From the NCBI GenBank assembly GCA_037176705.1, contig CM073907.1, positions 14,105,001-14,169,000 of the forward strand: 64,000 bases of DNA, written 5' to 3'. The position numbers and the translations under genes were made by a program. The first letter of the stretch is position 1, and every line of letters starts with the position of its first letter. Of this stretch, positions 1-20,435 are shown piece by piece. This stretch comes from Molossus alvarezi. Its lineage: Eukaryota; Chordata; Mammalia; Chiroptera; Molossidae. A model generated the notes under the pieces. The model was given only the letters and a program-made list of their open reading frames with translations, was not told the origin of the DNA and made no database searches.

Positions 1-1832
<1,832 letters not shown>

Positions 1833-1880
1833 TCACCTCCGTGCCGTGAACATCAACAAGATAAACAAACGATGTCTTAC

Positions 1881-2028
1881 CACCAAAGGTTAAAAGAGGT
1901 GGATAGATGTAGGACTGCCTCAGAAACGCGTTAACTGCATGCAACAGCCTTGCCATGCCCAGAGACTTGAGCTGCCACAGCAGCTCAGCAGAGCTCAAGG
2001 ACTCCGCCATGGTGCGCACCAGGTACAG
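1881..2028 (-). CDS. CYFIP1: CYFIP1 exon 16a: homologous, apparently mutually exclusive alternative exon
   Basis: The 148-bp stretch has 49 codons plus 1 nt and no stop. It begins LYLVRTMAESLSSAELLWQL and ends PPLLTFG, clearly homologous to exon 16b ([11 protein letters not shown]... and ...LINFS), with a diverged centre two residues shorter. The acceptor tctgtgtctag|CTGTACC has a long pyrimidine tract and a near-ideal branch site (tgactaac, 2064-2073). The donor GGTG|gtaagac matches that of exon 16b. Phase is 0 in and 1 out, as in 16b, so it can replace 16b cleanly: ...TQ|LYLV...TFG-E|TLQQ. Frame, splice signals and protein similarity argue for a functional exon rather than a decayed duplicate. 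Expression cannot be read from DNA. Confidence 0.85.
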
Positions 2029-2063
2029 CTAGACACAGACAGACGGGAGAGGCGGGAGAGAGC

Positions 2064-2073
2064 GGTTAGTCAC
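2064..2073 (-). promoter_or_regulatory. Predicted branch site of exon 16a
   Basis: The sense-strand sequence gtgactaacc contains a near-perfect branch-point motif about 38 nt before the exon 16a acceptor, with a C/T-rich tract in between. Confidence 0.6.
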
Positions 2074-3000
<927 letters not shown>

Positions 3001-3045
3001 TCAGCACATCCGACGCTCACATGAACTCCTCCGGGTGCTGCAGGA

Positions 3046-3262
3046 AGAGGCAGTGGACTGAGCGTCATCCCATGGACTGAGAGGTCCCAGTTCAATTCCC
3101 AGTCAGGGCACATGTCTGTGTAGTGGGCTCAATCCCCAGTAGGGGGTGTGCAGGAGGCAGTTGATCAATGTTTCTCTCTCACACTAATGTTTCTCTCTCT
3201 CTCTCTCCCTTCCTATCTCTCTAAAAAAAAAGCAATAAAAACATATTGTAAAAAAATAAAGA
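3046..3262 (+). mobile_element. Ves SINE (decayed head)
   Basis: The tRNA-like head is eroded. The sequence cattcccagtcagggcacat, the CT-rich core and the AATAAA/A-rich tail are clear. Confidence 0.8.
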
Positions 3263-3264
3263 AA

Positions 3265-3452
3265 AACTGTCCTTTCCCCAGTTGAACTGCCTTTGCTCCT
3301 TTGTCAAACACCAGTTGACTGTATTTCTGAGGGTCTACTTCTGGGCTCTCTATTCTTTTGCATTGATCCATGTATTTAATTTCTGACCAATACCACACTG
3401 TTTGATTACTATAACTTTATAGTAAGCCTTGAAGTTGGATAGTCTCATTCCT
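3265..3452 (-). mobile_element. Old L1 ORF2 fragment
   Basis: A minus-strand reading frame shows a degenerate L1 ORF2 segment with the family phrases PQKYSQLVFDKGAK and YMDQCKRIE. No full domain remains. Confidence 0.7.
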
Positions 3453-3552
3453 CAGTAGGGGGCGTGCAGGAGGCAGCAGATTGATGTTTCTCTCTCATCA
3501 ATGTTTTCTCTCTCTTTCCCTCTCCCTTCCTCTCTCTCTCAAATCAAAAAAA
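3453..3552 (+). mobile_element. Ves SINE, 3' half only
   Basis: It starts at cagtagggggcgtgcaggag and runs through the CT-rich core to an A-rich tail. The tRNA head is missing. Confidence 0.7.
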
Positions 3553-3554
3553 AG

Positions 3555-4661
<1,107 letters not shown>

Positions 4662-4676
4662 TGTGATGCAAAACTG

Positions 4677-4903
4677 CCCGGCCAGCGTGGCTCAGTGGAT
4701 TGAGCGCTGTCCCAGGGACTGAGAGGTCCCCATTCAATTCCGGTCAGGGCGCATGCCTGGGTTGTGGGCTCGATCCCCAGTGTGGGGGTGTGCAGGAGGC
4801 AGCCGATGGATGTCTCTCTCACATCGATGTTTCCATCTCTCTCTCCCTTCCTCTCTCTCTAAAAAAACCAATGAAAACAGATTAAAAATAAAGATAAAAT
4901 AAG
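4677..4903 (+). mobile_element. Ves SINE with target-site duplication
   Basis: Flanked by tgtgatgcaaaactg (4662-4676) and tgtgaagcaaaactg (4904-4918), a 15-bp duplication with one mismatch. Confidence 0.92.
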
Positions 4904-4990
4904 TGTGAAGCAAAACTGTAAAAGTCTTAGAAAACAGGAGTAAATCTTTGTGATTGGGGTTAGACATGGGGGACACACTTGCCAGGGCTA

Positions 4991-6925
<1,935 letters not shown>

Positions 6926-7099
6926 TCATGGGAGGGGCGTCTGCACAGGCTGGGGGCCAAGGATGCAGTAGCACAGCCCGCCCACCAACCCGCGGGCCTC
7001 TGCGGCGGGAGACAGGCCCCAGGAGGGAGTCAGTAATGTGGTAACTGTCTGGTGCCCCGTGGGTGCTGGAGATCTCAGGGGGACCACTTTGTGAGGTAT

Positions 7100-7203
7100 A
7101 TGATTCCCAGCTGGGGTGTGTGTGGGAGGCAGCCGATCGATTTTCTTCTCCCATCAGTGTTTCTTTCTCTCAAAAAAAAAAAAAATCAATAAAAGTAAAA
7201 CAT
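7100..7203 (+). mobile_element. Ves SINE, partial
   Basis: Only the segment from tgattcccagctggggtgtg through the pyrimidine core to a long A tail is recognisable. Confidence 0.65.
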
Positions 7204-7257
7204 AAAAACCAACAGATAACATTGCAGAATGTTCCAACTGGGCAGCTCACTCTCCTA

Positions 7258-7356
<99 letters not shown>

Positions 7357-7559
7357 TCAAAGAACAACAAAAAAGGGTCATCATCTATGTTTAGTGACCA
7401 AATGCATAATCACAAGAAGAATGAATAATGGCAATAATTACTGTGGGTTGAAAACTATCTCTGCCAATCACCGAGTGCAAAAAAGTGGTAAACAACTTCT
7501 ACATTCACTTCAAGAACAAAATACAAGAACCGACATTCACAAAACCGTTTCGAGTATTA

Positions 7560-8177
7560 AAATTCACCTAACTTTGGCTAGAGCCATGGTCATAAAAAAA
7601 TTCAGTGGCACTGCTATATACTAGCAACAATTAAAAAATGAAAATTTAAAAAGAATTTGCAAAAGCATAAAAAAACCTCAAAAAACAGGTATGAATACAT
7701 TAAACAAAATATCTAAGCAAAAACTACCAAAAATTCTGGAGAACATTTTAAAGTTTTAAGTGAATGGAGAAATATACCAGGTTCACATACTAGAAGAACC
7801 TGTACATGCAATGGAATCCCAGACAATGTTCCAAGAGGAAGGTGGGTGATGAGCAGTGTACACGTGTGGAAATCACAAGCCAATTCTAAAATGCATTTTG
7901 AAAGGTGAATGGACAATACGCACGACAGTCTTGAAGAACATAACTTGAAGACCTCCTGGTGAGCAGACCTAGTCTACTGGGAAGCCACAGCCACTAGGAC
8001 AGTGTGGCCTTGGAGCATGGATGAAGACCAGTGGGGCAGGACAGAGAACCTAAGACAGAGTCACAGACAGACAGACACCTGGTTTATGACCCACGTAACA
8101 CGCAGAACAATGCGGGAAAAGATGGTCTGCAATGAAAAAGCAGGGCCAAGTAGACATCCATATGGAGAGAAAAATCC
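7560..8177 (+). mobile_element. Old L1 fragment (part 1)
   Basis: AT-rich degenerate L1 ORF2 sequence, recognised by tracts such as tttaaagttttaagtgaatg and gatgaagaccagtggggcag. It continues beyond the Ves insertion at 8195-8380. Confidence 0.55.
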
Positions 8178-8194
8178 AAGAATGTCAACTCCTA

Positions 8195-8380
8195 GCCCTG
8201 GCCCGTGTGGCTCAGTTGGCTGGGCGTCGTCCCGTCCTGCCTGATGCCCGGTCAGGGCACGTGCTGGGCTGCGGCTCTATCCCCAGTAGGGCATGTGCAG
8301 GTGGCAGCCGATTAACGTTTCTCTCTCACATTGCTGTTTCTATCTCTCTCTCCAAAATCAATAAAAACATATTTTTAAAA
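8195..8380 (+). mobile_element. Ves SINE with target-site duplication
   Basis: Inserted in an old L1. Flanks are aagaatgtcaactccta (8178-8194) and aagaatgtcaaccccta (8381-8397). Confidence 0.92.
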
Positions 8381-8397
8381 AAGAATGTCAACCCCTA

Positions 8398-8760
8398 CTT
8401 CACACCGCACAGAGGCCAGTTCCAGGGGGAAACTATAGACGTAGATAAAAGGAAATGGTGATGCATCTATCAGTTGACACAGAAGAAAAATCTCATGAGC
8501 CTGCTCTATACGAGAATTTCCTAACATGGACATTAAAGATGGACAAATTGGACTACAATAAAATGAATAATCTCTGTTCATCAGATGACACCTTTAAGAA
8601 AGTGAAGAGGAGAGCCCCCCCCCAGGGAAGGCCCGCATTTTAGAGTACGTGTATCCAACTAAGGCCACGTACCTAGAATACAGGAAGAGTCACACATCAC
8701 CAGGGAGAAAACAAAAAAAAGAAATTTCAAGTGATGCTCCATAAAAGAGAAGTCACAAAT
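8398..8760 (+). mobile_element. Old L1 fragment (part 2)
   Basis: Degenerate ORF2 sequence, for example ggacaaattggactacaata followed by a region coding for SSDDTFKKVK. Confidence 0.55.
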
Positions 8761-8771
8761 GTCTAGAGGAG

Positions 8772-8958
8772 CAGCGGTTCTCAACCTGTGGGTCGCGACC
8801 CCTTTGGGGGTCAAACGACCCTTTCACGGGGGTCGCCTAAGACATAACAGTAGCAAAATTACGGAAGTAGCAATGAAAATAATTTTATGGTTGGGGGTCA
8901 CCACAACATGAGGAACTGTGTTAAAGGGTCACGGCATTAGGAACGTTGAGAACCACTG
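8772..8958 (+). mobile_element. SPIN-type non-autonomous hAT transposon, copy 1
   Basis: Starts cagcggttctcaacctgtgg and ends gttgagaaccactg, giving matching terminal inverted repeats. The interior (aacagtagcaaaattac, aataattttatggttggggg) matches the SPIN (Space Invaders) family. gtctagag lies on both sides (8761-8768 and 8959-8966), the left one 3 bp away from the element. Confidence 0.85.
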
Positions 8959-9039
8959 GTCTAGAGCGTGAAACACCAGGGAAACATCCCCTAAACCACA
9001 AGAAAACACTAGGCAAAAAAATTGCAATGACATCCCCAC

Positions 9040-9345
9040 CCTTCAGGATGCCCCCCCAAAAGTGACAGTGTGCCACTTAGGGAGGAGGTGGAGCCCTGGG
9101 GATGCTCACTGTTGCTGGTGGGAATGCGTGTCAGCCTGGCCACGTGGGAAACTGCTAGGCTGTATGTACTAACATGGAACACATTTAGGGCTGGGAACCC
9201 CAATCCCACCCCTGGGCAAGCGTCCAACAGAAATGTGCAGATATGCCCTAAATCGGAGCAGCACTGTTCATACCAGCCAGAGTGGATAAACTGTGGGGTA
9301 CCCATCAAATGGCCTGCGATATCACAATGAAACCCCAGGACTACA
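9040..9345 (+). mobile_element. Old L1 ORF2 3' fragment
   Basis: Contains the L1 landmarks ctgttgctggtgggaatgcg and gttcataccagccagagtgg, both degenerate. Confidence 0.65.
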
Positions 9346-9505
9346 GCTGTGGGCTCCCACAGGGGTGAAGGAGCAGTCAGAGGATAGCAGGTGAGATTCT
9401 GAGCCAGGCAGAACCAGTGGGGGCAGAAGGGGAGGGAGCAGGTGCATGGGCCCCCTGCCATGTCCCAGGACGGGTCATGGTCACAGGGTTACCACCCCAA
9501 ACTCA

Positions 9506-9706
<201 letters not shown>

Positions 9707-9775
9707 CTAGAAATGACAATTGTTTTCTCAGAACGCAATTTTAAAAGCTCCTCAGACATAAGTGGATACCATCCC

Positions 9776-10296
9776 TTCATAGGAAGTTTCTTTCTTTTTT
9801 TAATTGTTGAAAGAATTACAGATGTCCCCCATTTTTCTCCCACTGACCCCTTTCCCACCCTCCTCCTGCTTTCCCCACTCTATTGTCTGTGTCCATTGGT
9901 TGTGCATACACGCATGTAAGTTCTCTGGTTTACCCCTTCCCGCCCCACCCCCCTTCCCTCTGAGGTTTATTAGTCTGTTCCCTATTTCTATGCCTCTAGA
10001 TCTATTTTATCAACAGCTTTTTTGTTCATGATGTTCCATAAATAAGTGAGATCACGTGGTACTTGTCTTTCTCTGACTGGCTTATTTTGCTCAGCAAAAT
10101 ACCCTCCAGATCCCTCCATGTTGTCTCAAAGGGTAAGAGCTCTCTTTCTTACAGCTGCATAGTACTCCATTGTGTACATGTACCACACAGCTTTTATATC
10201 CACTCAGCTACTGATGGGCACTTGGGCTGTTCCCAGGTCTTAGCAACTGTAAATAGCGCTGTTGTGAACACAGGGGGCATGTATTCTTTCTGAGGG
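9776..10296 (-). mobile_element. 5'-truncated L1 3' end
   Basis: Minus-strand 3' UTR (tattgtctgtgtccattggt on the plus strand) followed by ORF2 C-terminal sequence (gcatagtactccattgtgta). The 5' end is truncated at about 10296. Confidence 0.85.
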
Positions 10297-10930
10297 GTGT
10301 CCCAGCATAGGAAGCTTTTCTGCTGTGTGTTTTTTCTTCTGGAGGTTTGTGTGTCCTCCCCAGGCACGTCGACCACCTCACCTCCTGTCAAACACAGCGC
10401 AACAGTGAACGTGGACTCCACAGGCACCATGGCCGGGGCCCTGCACCTGCCATTATGGAGCGCTGCCCTGGACAGCACCCTCCGCCCCGATCCCACCATG
10501 GTCCTCTCCAGCTGGGAGAAGTCTCAGCTGCCGTCGGGAGGGGTCTGGGCTGGTGGGGCACCCAGCACAGGTCCCCAACCCTAGGGCTGCCCTCCACACA
10601 GGGGGAGATCAGAGGGCAGGGAACAGAACCGCCACCTCCTCCTCCCAATCAGAAACGTCACTGACAACCTCCCCAACGTGAAACAGAGTAAGAACAAAGA
10701 ATACGGTGAATGGCCATGTTTCCTGACCATCATGTCGACTTTGACCTGGTGACACAGAATGCAGAGGCTCCTGCACTCCCGATGCGGTTACGTTCCGATA
10801 AACTCATCATCAAGGCCCTTGACCCAGGACTTGTTACCCACGAACACCTGCTCTGGGCCTGGGGTGTGACCCACCTGACACTGGGGTCAAGCCCAGGACA
10901 CACTCATAGGAATGCATGGAGAGCTTGTGG
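10297..10930 (-). other. CYFIP1 intron 8, unique part
   Basis: GC-moderate sequence in which I recognise no repeat or exon. Confidence 0.5.
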
Positions 10931-11716
10931 TGCAGCCTGCACTCAGCGACCCCCACATGAACACACCCCCCCATACACACACCCCGACCCCCACACACAC
11001 CCTACACTTGCACACACCCCCAAACCCCCATACCCACCCTCCACACGTGCACCCCCATACACCCCACAAACACACCCCCAACCCCCACCCCACACCACAC
11101 GTGCACCCCACCACACACCCCCATCCCTACACCCCCACCCCCATGTGCACAACCCCACACCCCCCAACGCTCCCCCATATGCCCCACATGTGCATCCCAC
11201 AAACACACACCCTCATACCCCACACCCCCTACACCCCATGTGCACATGCCCCCACCCACCCCACACATGCACACCTCCACATACACCCTAACACGTACAC
11301 CCCCATATATACCCCACATGTGCACACACGCACCCACACACGTAGGCAAACACACCACTACACACCCCATACATGCACACGCACACACCCACACCCCACA
11401 CATGCATATGCACACACCCACACATGCACACGCACACCCCTACACACCCCATACATGCACACGCACACACCCCATACATGCACACCCACACCTCATACAT
11501 GCACACGCACACACCCACACACCCCATACATGCACACGCACACTCCCCACAATCCATACATGCACACCCCCACCCCATACATGCACACACACACACACAC
11601 ACCCCACGCATGCACAACCCCCACACACATGTGCACACCACACACCCCCACGCATGCACGTACACCCCCCCACCCCATACGTGCACATGTACACACACGC
11701 ACACATGCACAAGTGT
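10931..11716 (+). repeat. C/A-rich tandem repeat (CACACCC / CATGCACACGCACAC type)
   Basis: About 790 bp with almost no G on the + strand in its first half. The first part is built from imperfect CACACCCC and TACACCCC steps. The second is built from longer units around ccatacatgcacacgcacac. The many overlapping open frames rich in His, Thr and Pro (or Cys, Val and Gly on the other strand) are by-products of the repeat. Confidence 0.93.
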
Positions 11717-11781
11717 GAGAATAAGAGAAGGTTGGCAGAAGCATCGCAGACCAAGTGCAGCCTGTAAAGAGAGCCAGGCTA

Positions 11782-12176
<395 letters not shown>

Positions 12177-12395
12177 TTAATCAACCAACACACTTCATGA
12201 TTTAAAACATGTTGGCTAAAAAATATCAATTTCTGTGGCTAAGTTACCTGGAGAAACATGGGTCTTAGTAGCTGGTTATGGCTTCAGTCTCCTCCAACTA
12301 CCTCAGGCCCTCTTGATGGGCCCCCCACACCATCCTCTCCCTGGGGCTATTTGTCCCCAAGTCTGAGGAAGGCTGCCTCCCCCCTTACTCTAGAG

Positions 12396-12588
12396 CAGCG
12401 GTTCTCGACCTGTGGGTCACGACCCCACTGGGGGTTGAACGACCCTTTCACAGGGGTTGCCTAAGATGTAACAGTAGCAAAATTACAGTTATGAAGTAGC
12501 AACAAAAATAATTTTATGGTTGGGGGCACCACAACACGAGAAACTATGTATGAAAGGGTCGTGGCATCAGGAAGGTTGAGAACCACTG
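12396..12588 (+). mobile_element. SPIN-type non-autonomous hAT transposon, copy 2
   Basis: Starts cagcggttctcgacctgtgg and ends gttgagaaccactg. It shares with copy 1 a short spacer between cctaaga and aacagtagc, so both belong to one deletion subfamily. The left flank is ctctagag; the right flank is eroded. Confidence 0.85.
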
Positions 12589-14095
<1,507 letters not shown>

Positions 14096-14213
14096 TCATT
14101 AGTGATGTTGCACTTTAACAACTACGTCCCTAAAGTAAAGTAATTTTCTTGGTTATTCCAGTAAAGTTCCTGGACAAAATGCTCTAAATAAAGCATCTAT
14201 AAAACAGAAGTCT

Positions 14214-14400
14214 GTCCTGGCCGTCTGGCTAAGCGGTTAGAGCATCGGCCCGCGGACTGGAGAGTCCCAGGTTCGGTTCCCGCTAAGGGCACGTACCTTG
14301 GTTGCAGTTTGTCCCCGGCCCCAGTTGGGGTCGTGTGGGTGGCGACCACTCACTGTGTCTCTCTCACATCCATGTTTCTCTCTCTTCAAAAAATCTACGC
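14214..14400 (+). mobile_element. Ves SINE
   Basis: Head gtcctggccgtctggctaag, B box ggttcggttcc, pyrimidine core ending in a short A-rich tail. cagaag flanks both ends. Confidence 0.88.
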
Positions 14401-14760
14401 AGAAGTTTTAGCTTTCAGAGGTGAAGAGGGGGATTTTTCCTATTGACAAATTTTAAGGTAAAAGAAAAACTCATCTCCTATAATAAAAAAAGCCACACAT
14501 TTCCAAAGCACACCTTTAACAGCCAGCAAGTCCTCTCCCTGTGGCCGCTCTGCCTAACCAAGGGCCAGAAGATGAGACCAGGGTGAGGGCCACGTGAGCG
14601 GGCGGTCAGGGTGCGTTTGGGAAAGAAAACCCAGATGAAATGAAAGTATAAATTGGCAGAAAGACAAACATACTTGGAACTGAGAAAGCAGTCTTCATGA
14701 AGAAGACATGACTGGCTCTCCAGGAGAGAAGAGAAGTAACATAAAAGATGTGCTGGTTCT

Positions 14761-15000
14761 GCCCTGGCCGGTTTGGCTCAGCGGTTAGAGCATCGGCTTG
14801 CGGTCCAGAGAGACCCGGGTTCGGTTCCCGCTAAGGGCATGTACCTCGATTGCAGTTTGTCCCCGGCCCTGGTTGGGTCGTGTGGGTGGCAGCCGCTCGG
14901 TGTGTCTCTTTCACGTCGATGTTTCTCTCTCTCTCTCTCTCTCCCTCCCACTCTATTTGTACAAAAAAATGGAAAAATGCCCTCGGGTGAGGAAAAAAAA
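14761..15000 (+). mobile_element. Ves SINE with long target-site duplication
   Basis: Flanked by aaaagatgtgctggttct on both sides (about 14743-14760 and 15001-15018), an exact 18-bp duplication. The tail includes the typical ctcgggtgaggaaaaa end. Confidence 0.95.
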
Positions 15001-15119
15001 AAAAGATGTGCTGGTTCTGCAAGAGCAGGCAAAGCTCCTAACTGTCAAAGGCTGTTTCCTTTTGTACCTAAGGCTGAGGTGTCTGCTTTAATTGACATGC
15101 TCCTGGTTTACTGAGTTCA

Positions 15120-15392
<273 letters not shown>

Positions 15393-15439
15393 TCAGCAGG
15401 TGGGGCAGGGTTGGGGAGGTGAAGGCGTGGTCTGGCTGG

Positions 15440-16655
<1,216 letters not shown>

Positions 16656-16659
16656 GGGG

Positions 16660-16795
16660 GCAGGGGGAGTTTCTCTCACATCAATATTTCTCTCTCTCTA
16701 CACGCCCTTCAACCTCCCTCCCACTCTCTATCTGAAGATAAATGGAAAAACATCCTCGGGTGAGGATTTAAAAAATAATTAAGTAAATAAAAATA
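16660..16795 (+). mobile_element. Ves SINE, 3' part
   Basis: Begins within the pyrimidine core (gtttctctcacatcaatatt) and ends atcctcgggtgaggatttaa. The head is missing. Confidence 0.75.
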
Positions 16796-16942
16796 AAATG
16801 TTCACAACTTTTAACCCAGTAACTTTGCCTCCACAAATCTAGCCAAAGGTAAAAACTACGTACTGAGAAAGGTGTTCATTACAGCAATTTTTATTGTGAA
16901 AATGAAGGAAAACTAAGCAAACATGGAAAAATAGTTACATTG

Positions 16943-17405
16943 GCCCTGGCCAGTGTGGCTCAGTTGATTGGAGCATCATCCCATACACCAAAAAGTAGCA
17001 GGTTTGAATCCCAGTCAGGGCACATACCTAGGTTGCAGGTTTGATCCCCAGTAGGGCATGCAGGAGACAGCCAATTGATGTTTCTCTCTCATTTATGTTT
17101 CTCTCTCTCTCTTTCCCTTCCTCTCTTTCTCTAAAATCAATAAAACATGCCCTGGCTGGTTTGGCTCAGCGGTTAGAGCATTGGCCTGCGGACCAAAGAT
17201 TCCAGCCAAGGGCACGTACCTTGGGTGCAGTTTGTCCCAGGCCCCAGTTGGGGTTGTGCGGGTGGCAACCAGTCGATGTGTCTTTCTCACATCAATGTTT
17301 CTCTTTCTCTCTCTCCCTCTTACTCTGTCTGAAGACAAATGTAAAAATATCCTTGGGTGAGGATTAAAAAAACACATTAAAATCAATAAAATATATTTAA
17401 AGAAA
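16943..17405 (+). mobile_element. Ves SINE (outer) interrupted in its tail
   Basis: The copy from ttggccctggccagtgtggc ends in aaaatcaataaaacat at 17150. A second Ves occupies about 17151-17370, after which aaaatcaataaaatat repeats. The younger SINE therefore inserted in the tail of the older one. Confidence 0.85.
17151..17370 (+). mobile_element. Ves SINE (inner)
   Basis: Starts gccctggctggtttggctca and ends gggtgaggattaaaaaaac, inserted in the tail of the preceding Ves. Confidence 0.88.
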
Positions 17406-17668
17406 AAATATGTAATTATAACAATGCAGTCCATCTATGCAATCTATATCATGAGTGGGTACATGAGAGGGAGAGAACACGGCTTCCTCAAAATGCTGAT
17501 GAAGGTTTTCTCTGGGCCACAGATGCTCAATTTTCAGAAAGAACGTGTATTATTTCATAATAAGAAAAACAAAAGCTTTAAAAACAATAAGGCATTTCAT
17601 TCACTCTTCTTTTTCCTCAGTAGGCATCCCATCAGGATAATACGTAAAAGGGGTACATTTGCCATTCA

Positions 17669-17827
<159 letters not shown>

Positions 17828-17868
17828 TCACATGGAGGTCAGTGTCCCAGGGGTCGGCCCCACGGTCA

Positions 17869-18003
<135 letters not shown>

Positions 18004-18651
18004 CTAGGACACAATACAAAGCCACCTGAGCTGTGAGCAAGAGCGGGGCACCCTGACAATCCTTCCTGGCTAGAGGAAGCAGGCCCCTCCCACGCCTGCC
18101 CCTGGTCCTGAGGGCACTGGGGATGACGGAGGTGGTCAGGGCCAGTCCCCAGGTTCTCGCCGGCAAGGGAGTCACCATGCAGCCTCTGCTCGCCTCAAAC
18201 GGTGTCATGATGCAGGCACATGGGCCACCACACACATGGTTTCACTCCGACACCCTTCCCACCTTGGGGCCACTGTCCTCAGAGGGCTCTCTGGAAGGGT
18301 CTGACAACCCCCTCACCAGTTCGGAGGAGGGAAGGTCCCGTCAACACCACATCTGCCCCACCAAGGCCAGCTCAGCCCTGGGGGCAGCAATAGTGTTTCC
18401 CTGCACAGACCCTTCCTGGCTATTCCTCTGAACAGGATTCCGTGCTAGGGGTCACCTGCAGGGACCACCAGGGTAAGGTCGGAGCTAAGGTGACTCAGGG
18501 AGGGGGCACAATCCAAGGCGGCGTTGAGCAGTCTACATGTTTGTGTCACTCAGTTCACTGTGGGAGGAAGTTGGCAGGTCACTCCCTGAACTGAAGTTTG
18601 TGTGAGCAGTCCCTGTGTGGAAATGGATGAGTCCCAATTTAAAAAACTTTT

Positions 18652-18752
18652 AGCCCTGGCCGGTTTGGCTCAGCGGTTGGAGCATCGGCCTGCGGACCAG
18701 AGAGTCCTGGGTTCGGTTCCTGCTGGGGGCATGTACAAAAAAAAAAAAAATT
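18652..18752 (+). mobile_element. Head-only Ves SINE
   Basis: The tRNA-like part (agccctggccggtttggctc through the B box ggttcggttcc and gcatgtac) is followed directly by A14. The pyrimidine-rich body is absent. Confidence 0.85.
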
Positions 18753-18809
18753 ATCCCCATTATCCACCAGGAACCCTTCCTAGCAGGTATCTTTTCTGAG
18801 CATCTACCT

Positions 18810-19640
18810 ATGTGTGTCCGCCATGTGAGCTGCACAGGGAGTCCTGGGTGAGGGATGAGAACAGCTGGAGGCCAATTTGCTCATCAGGCTCCAACCAGCT
18901 ATTGAGGAAAAGAGGGGTGTCTGGGGAAGAATGTAGTAAACCTGGGGGCAACATTTTCGTTCTGGCTTGAGTTCTGCATGTGAGGGGTACAGTGGGTGTT
19001 TCCTGTGGGGCATGGAGAGCTGGAGGAGAATTCTCTATTCCGGCTTCATGTAGTGTGAGGCAGAGGGGTTGCTTGGATAAGGGGTTCAGAGACCTGGAGA
19101 TGAATTATTTATCTCCTCGCCACACAGCTTTTGAGAGGTTATGGGTAAACGGGCCAGGAGAGACCTTGCTTCAGCCAGGGTGTGAAGAGCACAGTGGTTT
19201 GGGGGCAGTTCGGCAGGAAAGACCTTGAGCAGAGTTCTGCATCGTGGCTGTAGTTAGCTTGTGTGGTTCAAGCAGAGAAAACTCTACAGTTGAATTTTCC
19301 ATCCCTGCCTTAGCCAGGAGGCAGCGGGAAAAAGGACCCGATGACAGGCCTAAGGACATGAGGGGCCAGTAGGCACACTGAGGGAAACTGTGTCCTGGCT
19401 CCAGCCCAGCAGCTAATGGGCAGCTGGCACCTATGGAAAGAGGCGAGGGGAAGCCTGGAGTCACTTTTTCCTTCCTGGTTCCACAAAGTATGTGATGGGC
19501 AGAATGTCCTCAGATAAAAGACAAGGAGAGACCTGGATGTGAATTTTCCATCCTGGTCTAGGCACTGTGTATGAGGTAGGGGGCTGGTTCCCTGAGGAAA
19601 GGGGCGAGTTCCAGCCAGTGCTGGCGAATCAGGGGGATGC
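18810..19640 (+). repeat. Degenerate tandem repeat, period about 75-85 bp
   Basis: Phrases like gagagacctggatgtgaatt, ttttccatcctggtct and cagcagctaatgggcagctg recur at roughly regular spacing with strong divergence. The same phrases recur at 23740-23880. Confidence 0.55.
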
Positions 19641-19882
19641 CTGGGGTGTGTGCCCTTCAGCCAGCTGGAGTTCTGCGAGCTGTTTCTACAGGCCATGCTC
19701 AAGTCCCACTTCCCCAGGACGGGTTTCCTGGGGAGAGTCCCCTGGGTCCCATGGGACCACCTTTTGTGATCACCTCCTCAGGACAGGTATCGGGACTGTA
19801 CTACTTCCAAATAGACAAATTCATGGAACAGAACAGAACATATAGCAACAGACCCAAATCCACAGGTACACTTTGAATGATA
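19636..19882 (+). repeat. Diverged duplicate of 23973-24226 (copy 1)
   Basis: Shares in order: cagctggagttctg, cctcaggac, actacttc, tagacaaatt, tggaacag and agacccaaatccacaggt with 23973-24226. Confidence 0.75.
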
Positions 19883-19954
19883 AACACGCCCAAACGTGTC
19901 TCCTCAGCTCTTCAGAGAAGAAGTGCGTTATGTGATACACAGCGTTGGGAGGTG

Positions 19955-20330
19955 CTGTCCAGGGTGGAGGCGGGGCCAGGTGGGAGCAGAGGGCGGGGCG
20001 GAAGGCAGGGGCGGGGCCAGGTGGGAGCAGAGGGCGGGACTAGAAGATGGGGGCGGGACCAGAGGGCGGGGCGGAAGTTGGGGGCGGGGCCTTGCTTGCA
20101 CCGGAAGCAAGCCCCCTGCCGGGACGTGCGCGCGCAGAGGGAGCTGAGGCGAGCTGAGGCGAGGGCGGACTTCGCCTGAGGGAGCGGAGTGTGAACACGT
20201 GGCAGGAAGGGCCGGGGCCCAGGGGTGTGCGGAGGCTGGCAGGCCCGAGGGAGTGGTGGCGGGGGCGGAGCGCCAGGCCCGGAGGTGAGAGGGGTCCTGT
20301 GAGTGTGGGCAGGGCCCGCGCGAGTGGCCG
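19955..20330 (+). promoter_or_regulatory. GC-rich island inside intron 1
   Basis: Dense in CpG and GGGCGG/GGGGCGGGG Sp1-type boxes, with an ETS-like accggaagcaag at about 20099 and repeated gagctgaggcgagctgaggc. A good plus-strand splice donor (CGGAG|gtgagagg) lies at about 20284. It could be an alternative promoter, an enhancer or a non-coding RNA start. No coding sequence is evident. The preceding block (19640-19880) has a decayed duplicate at 24 kb. Confidence 0.55.
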
Positions 20331-20435
20331 GCCTGCTGGGCTCCCTGCTGCGTCTGTGCCAAGTCCCGCTCCCCAGCTGGAACGAACGCACCCTCTCGAC
20401 CAGAACAGACTCGGTGTCGGAGCTAAAACCCCTAC

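Noticed and set aside
1881..2028. Exon 16a as a dead exon duplicate
   Set aside because: No stop over 49 codons, preserved phase, strong branch site, acceptor and donor, and strongly diverged nucleotide sequence with retained protein motif argue for selection.
14761..14860. tRNA gene from A-box and B-box sequences
   Set aside because: The boxes belong to the tRNA-derived head of Ves SINEs, as at all other Ves loci here; no cloverleaf with acceptor stem.
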